Below are positions 61,272 to 64,000 of a DNA stretch of 64,000 nt, piece after piece. The first letter of the stretch is position 1. Each line of letters starts with the position of its first letter. The notes beneath the pieces were generated by a model. That model was not told where the DNA came from. It saw only the letters and a list, made by a program, of their open reading frames with translations, and searched no databases. The DNA is from Epiperipatus broadwayi (lineage: Eukaryota > Onychophora > Udeonychophora > Euonychophora > Peripatidae): assembly GCA_028023455.1 (NCBI GenBank), contig JAQFVV010012512.1, positions 3,385,935-3,449,934 of the forward strand. The letters run 5' to 3'. The position numbers and the translations under genes are program-made.

Positions 61272-64000
61272 AAAAAAGTAAAAAACCAAGAATAGATTAA
61301 GATCTTTATCTCTAAAGAAATTAAAGGTTAGTTTTTCAATTGATGTATAAATAAAGTATATTTAAGAAAAAAGATATTTTTTTTTTGTAAAAAGAAAATG
61401 ATTAAAGCATTAATCTCTAAGGTCGCCATATGATTAAATGGAAGGTTGACATCAGGGTTGTTTTTTTTTTTTTAAATCAAGTGTGTATGCAGTACAATTC
61501 AGTAGAGTTCAGTAGTGGTGAGTTCAGCAGACAGACAAAATAGTTTGAAAATCTGATGCTAGATTGATCTCACTCAGTTTAAAGAAAGATGATTGCAAAG
61601 CAGTATAATGTTGAGTTTACAAGTATCATGTACTAGGTTTTTTCTAAAAGCTGATCATTTTTGACCCAACTATGTAATCAATTTTATTAAAAAGTTATGT
61701 ATAAAAAGTTTAAAATAACTACAGAGAAACTTTCAACTAGCTTTATGTATTGATTCATTTAAAACCACATTTGTCTCATTTATATTAACCTCAAATGAAA
61801 ATAATTGTTAAACTGGAAGCTAGAGCTACAAAAAAGAATAAAAAAACCTAAATGGAAAAATAATGAAATGAAAATAATTATTAAATATGAAACTATGAGT
61901 TACAAAAAGAAAAAAAAGGAAAAGCTAAATGGATAAAATGATTATTGATAAAGCTAGAAAAGAAAAAATATCGAGGTTGAACAAACTACTATCTATAAGA
62001 TCTACCAGAAGAGATACCCAGGCAACTATAAATTACAAGAAAAAAATCAGTGATAAATGAGATTGTAGGATGTATTCATAATACATTTATAAATGTTACT
62101 TTATATAAAAAAGTAATAATTGAGGATATTGATTTTTTTTTAATTGATTTTGTTGAAAAGATTTTTTTGCCAAGTTAAAATTTTATGCGGACATTCTCAT
62201 TTTTAAAAGAAAAAAATGAGAGAGGTTGAAGTTAAATTTATTTCTTCTTTCTTTCTTGTAAAAGAATTTTTTTAAGGCTTGATTATTGTAAGTGAAAAAC
62301 TCATCCAGATTAATCATTAAATAAAGAGAGAATAGTAATTATATGTATTATATAAAGTCATATTTCATATTTGTTGTATAAAATTATATACAACTTTGGG
62401 TGTGTCATATTATTTTCTAAATCTTATTTTTTATTTATTGATTAAATATTAAATAATTGTGTAAAAAAAAGTCCAAAGTTACTTTTTAATGTCTTTATTC
62501 TTTTATATATTTGTTCTGTAATTATTAATGTGTGTAACAAATTCCATCATAAGATTTGTGCTTTAAGGGATTTGTAAGATATTCCACTGAAATTATTTAA
62601 TAAAACAAATTGTGTATATTCTTTTGTTGAAACCTCTAGCATCCCTGCAACCCCAAAGCTAACTCAGACATAACAGCATTTGCAGTATGTATGTGTTAAT
62701 GTTGTATGTGGACATTTAGATGCTTCAATAGAATTATTTGAATGATATAATCATAAACCATTACCTTTAAAGTCTGCATATTTTATTTTACTTTACATAT
62801 TTGATAACTAGTTTATTCATGGTTGTATACTCAAGATATCAGATGGCTCTGAGCATTGATATCATGATCACAGTATTTTTGTGTATTATTGTAGATATTT
62901 TAGCATTTAAATATGTGCATGTAGATGAAATTTTGACGATTGCTTTTATATTTCCCAAGTTTGGCATTGGCTTAATGGTAATTAACCTAAAATCTTGTAT
63001 TACATCACTTTTAAATCCAGTTGTGAGGGTTACTGTTAATTATTAATTAATATTGCTGATGATGCTCAGTAAAAGCAATGATGCTTTTATTAATTACTAT
63101 TCAGTGTTTTTAGACTTCAGCTATACTCCATGTTCATGACTTCTTTTTTCCAGAGATTGACTGTTATATAACAGCTAAAGAATCTTATAGCAAAATAGGG
63201 GACAAATTAATGTTTTATCTCATTTTTTTGTATATGTACATTTAATAGCTAACTATTGCATTATTATGTTACCCTCTGATTTGTACCATGATTATGTGAC
63301 AGACTTGCAAAGTTTCTGAATCGGATCATTTTATTTGGTGCTTGAATACCACATGACATTCTGAGCAATATTTATTCAACTGCAGTGTATATTTTATATA
63401 GTTCTAATAATTTATAAAGATAAAGGAATTGTAGAGTTTCAGACTCTAGTTGTCAGATTGTTTCTAGATCTGGCATTCAAACTTAAGAACTCTTGAACAG
63501 TGAAGCCATTCATTTATTATATATATGTATACAAATGTGTCATCTTATATGTGTTATATATATATATGGGTGAGTGAATGTATCTAATTGTTGAGATCAA
63601 GTCTTTTTTTTATATTAATATAGATAAATGATGATAACACTTCTAGGATCTTTACACAATGCAATACTTGAAGGCAGTTCTCTTCACCAAGAGTCTGTCA
63701 ATAAACTATTTTAGAACAGATCACAATATATTTCATTTTAATAAAAGTGTAAACGAGTAAAATAATGGTAAAATAGTAATGGCTAAGTTTTCTGTGGAAC
63801 TAATTTAATGAATGTGCAATTTCAACTAGAAATTGCCTGTCACTGGATCTTCTAACACTCTTCTTCATGGAAAGTAGATCTTAAGAGTAATTACAATGTA
63901 TTGTATTTATGGTTTCTTAGTACTTATTAGTAGAATCTTAAAGAAGATTCAAGTGAAATTAAATAGGCATGGAGCAATAAATGTAGTTATGTTGTGTCTT

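Larger units (their letters stand above)
58850..63530 (+). repeat. Pair of diverged direct repeats flanking the Merlin copy
   Basis: Segments at about 58850-59190 and 63155-63530 share colinear blocks. These are TTTCTGTATA against TTTTTGTATA, AGTAGCTAGTTATTAC against AATAGCTAACTATTGC, TCTGAACAATATTTATT against TCTGAGCAATATTTATT, ATATAGTT, and a TRNA-like GATTCCAG or GGCATTCAAAC block before a CATTTATT end. The Merlin element inserted between them. Confidence 0.5.
52238..64000 (+). other. TMEM164 intron 1 (partial)
   Basis: Starts at the GTAAGT donor of TMEM164 exon 1 and runs off the right edge. I searched it by eye for the conserved middle and C-terminal parts of TMEM164 and found none, so the intron is at least 11.7 kb. 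It contains foldback elements at 54621-54916 and 58050-58480, a Merlin element at 59427-61271, tRNA-like SINE relics and a diverged direct repeat (about 58850-59190 and 63155-63530). Confidence 0.75.

Noticed and set aside
62801-63046. Hydrophobic 81-codon frame in the TMEM164 intron, ending SLLNPVV
   Set aside because: Considered as a TMEM164 exon because of the hydrophobicity and position, but it lacks the conserved motifs and usable splice sites.

Overview
This is an AT-rich window from an animal nuclear genome. The coding exons are short, end in GT-AG splice sites, and are separated by introns of 6 to 19 kb that are full of decayed transposons. Both genes are single-copy metazoan genes. 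The first exons of the pICln protein and the repeat content (Merlin, hAT, mariner, RTE-type LINE, Ty3/gypsy, tRNA-derived SINEs) suit an invertebrate. The wording of the pICln PH domain looks arthropod or chelicerate to me, but that is a lean, not a proof.

Two genes are supported. A CLNS1A (pICln) orthologue runs leftwards on the minus strand from its start codon at 51203. Five coding exons can be read (51203-51085, 35416-35280, 16720-16628, 10590-10522, 3581-3447). They splice in frame and encode 184 residues plus one base. The C-terminal part lies off the left edge. A TMEM164 orthologue runs rightwards from 51920; only its first coding exon (106 codons, ending at a consensus donor at 52238) is inside the window. 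The genes are head to head with 716 bp between start codons, so this interval is probably a shared bidirectional promoter. It contains an NRF1-like palindrome.

The rest is intron and mobile DNA. pICln intron 5 (1-3446) has a 46-bp tandem repeat. Intron 4 (3582-10521) holds a mariner relic, a plus-strand LINE endonuclease fragment and a degenerate tandem array. Intron 3 (10591-16627) holds tRNA-like SINE relics and a diverged direct repeat. Intron 2 (16721-35279) holds an internally deleted Merlin element, a non-autonomous hAT with perfect 8-bp target duplications, several tRNA-derived SINEs and a stop-riddled Ty3/gypsy element. Intron 1 (35417-51084) holds an RTE-type LINE relic, a hAT (DUF4371/ZMYM1-like) transposase pseudogene, a hairpin element with 15-bp target duplications and a small nested MITE. 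TMEM164 intron 1 (52238 to the window end) holds two foldback elements and a longer Merlin copy with a broken transposase.

I found no bacterial, phage or CRISPR-like content and no new multi-gene system. The most novel items are the small hairpin-forming element family (43.47-43.68 kb and 20.57-20.62 kb) and the three subterminal hairpins shared by both Merlin copies.
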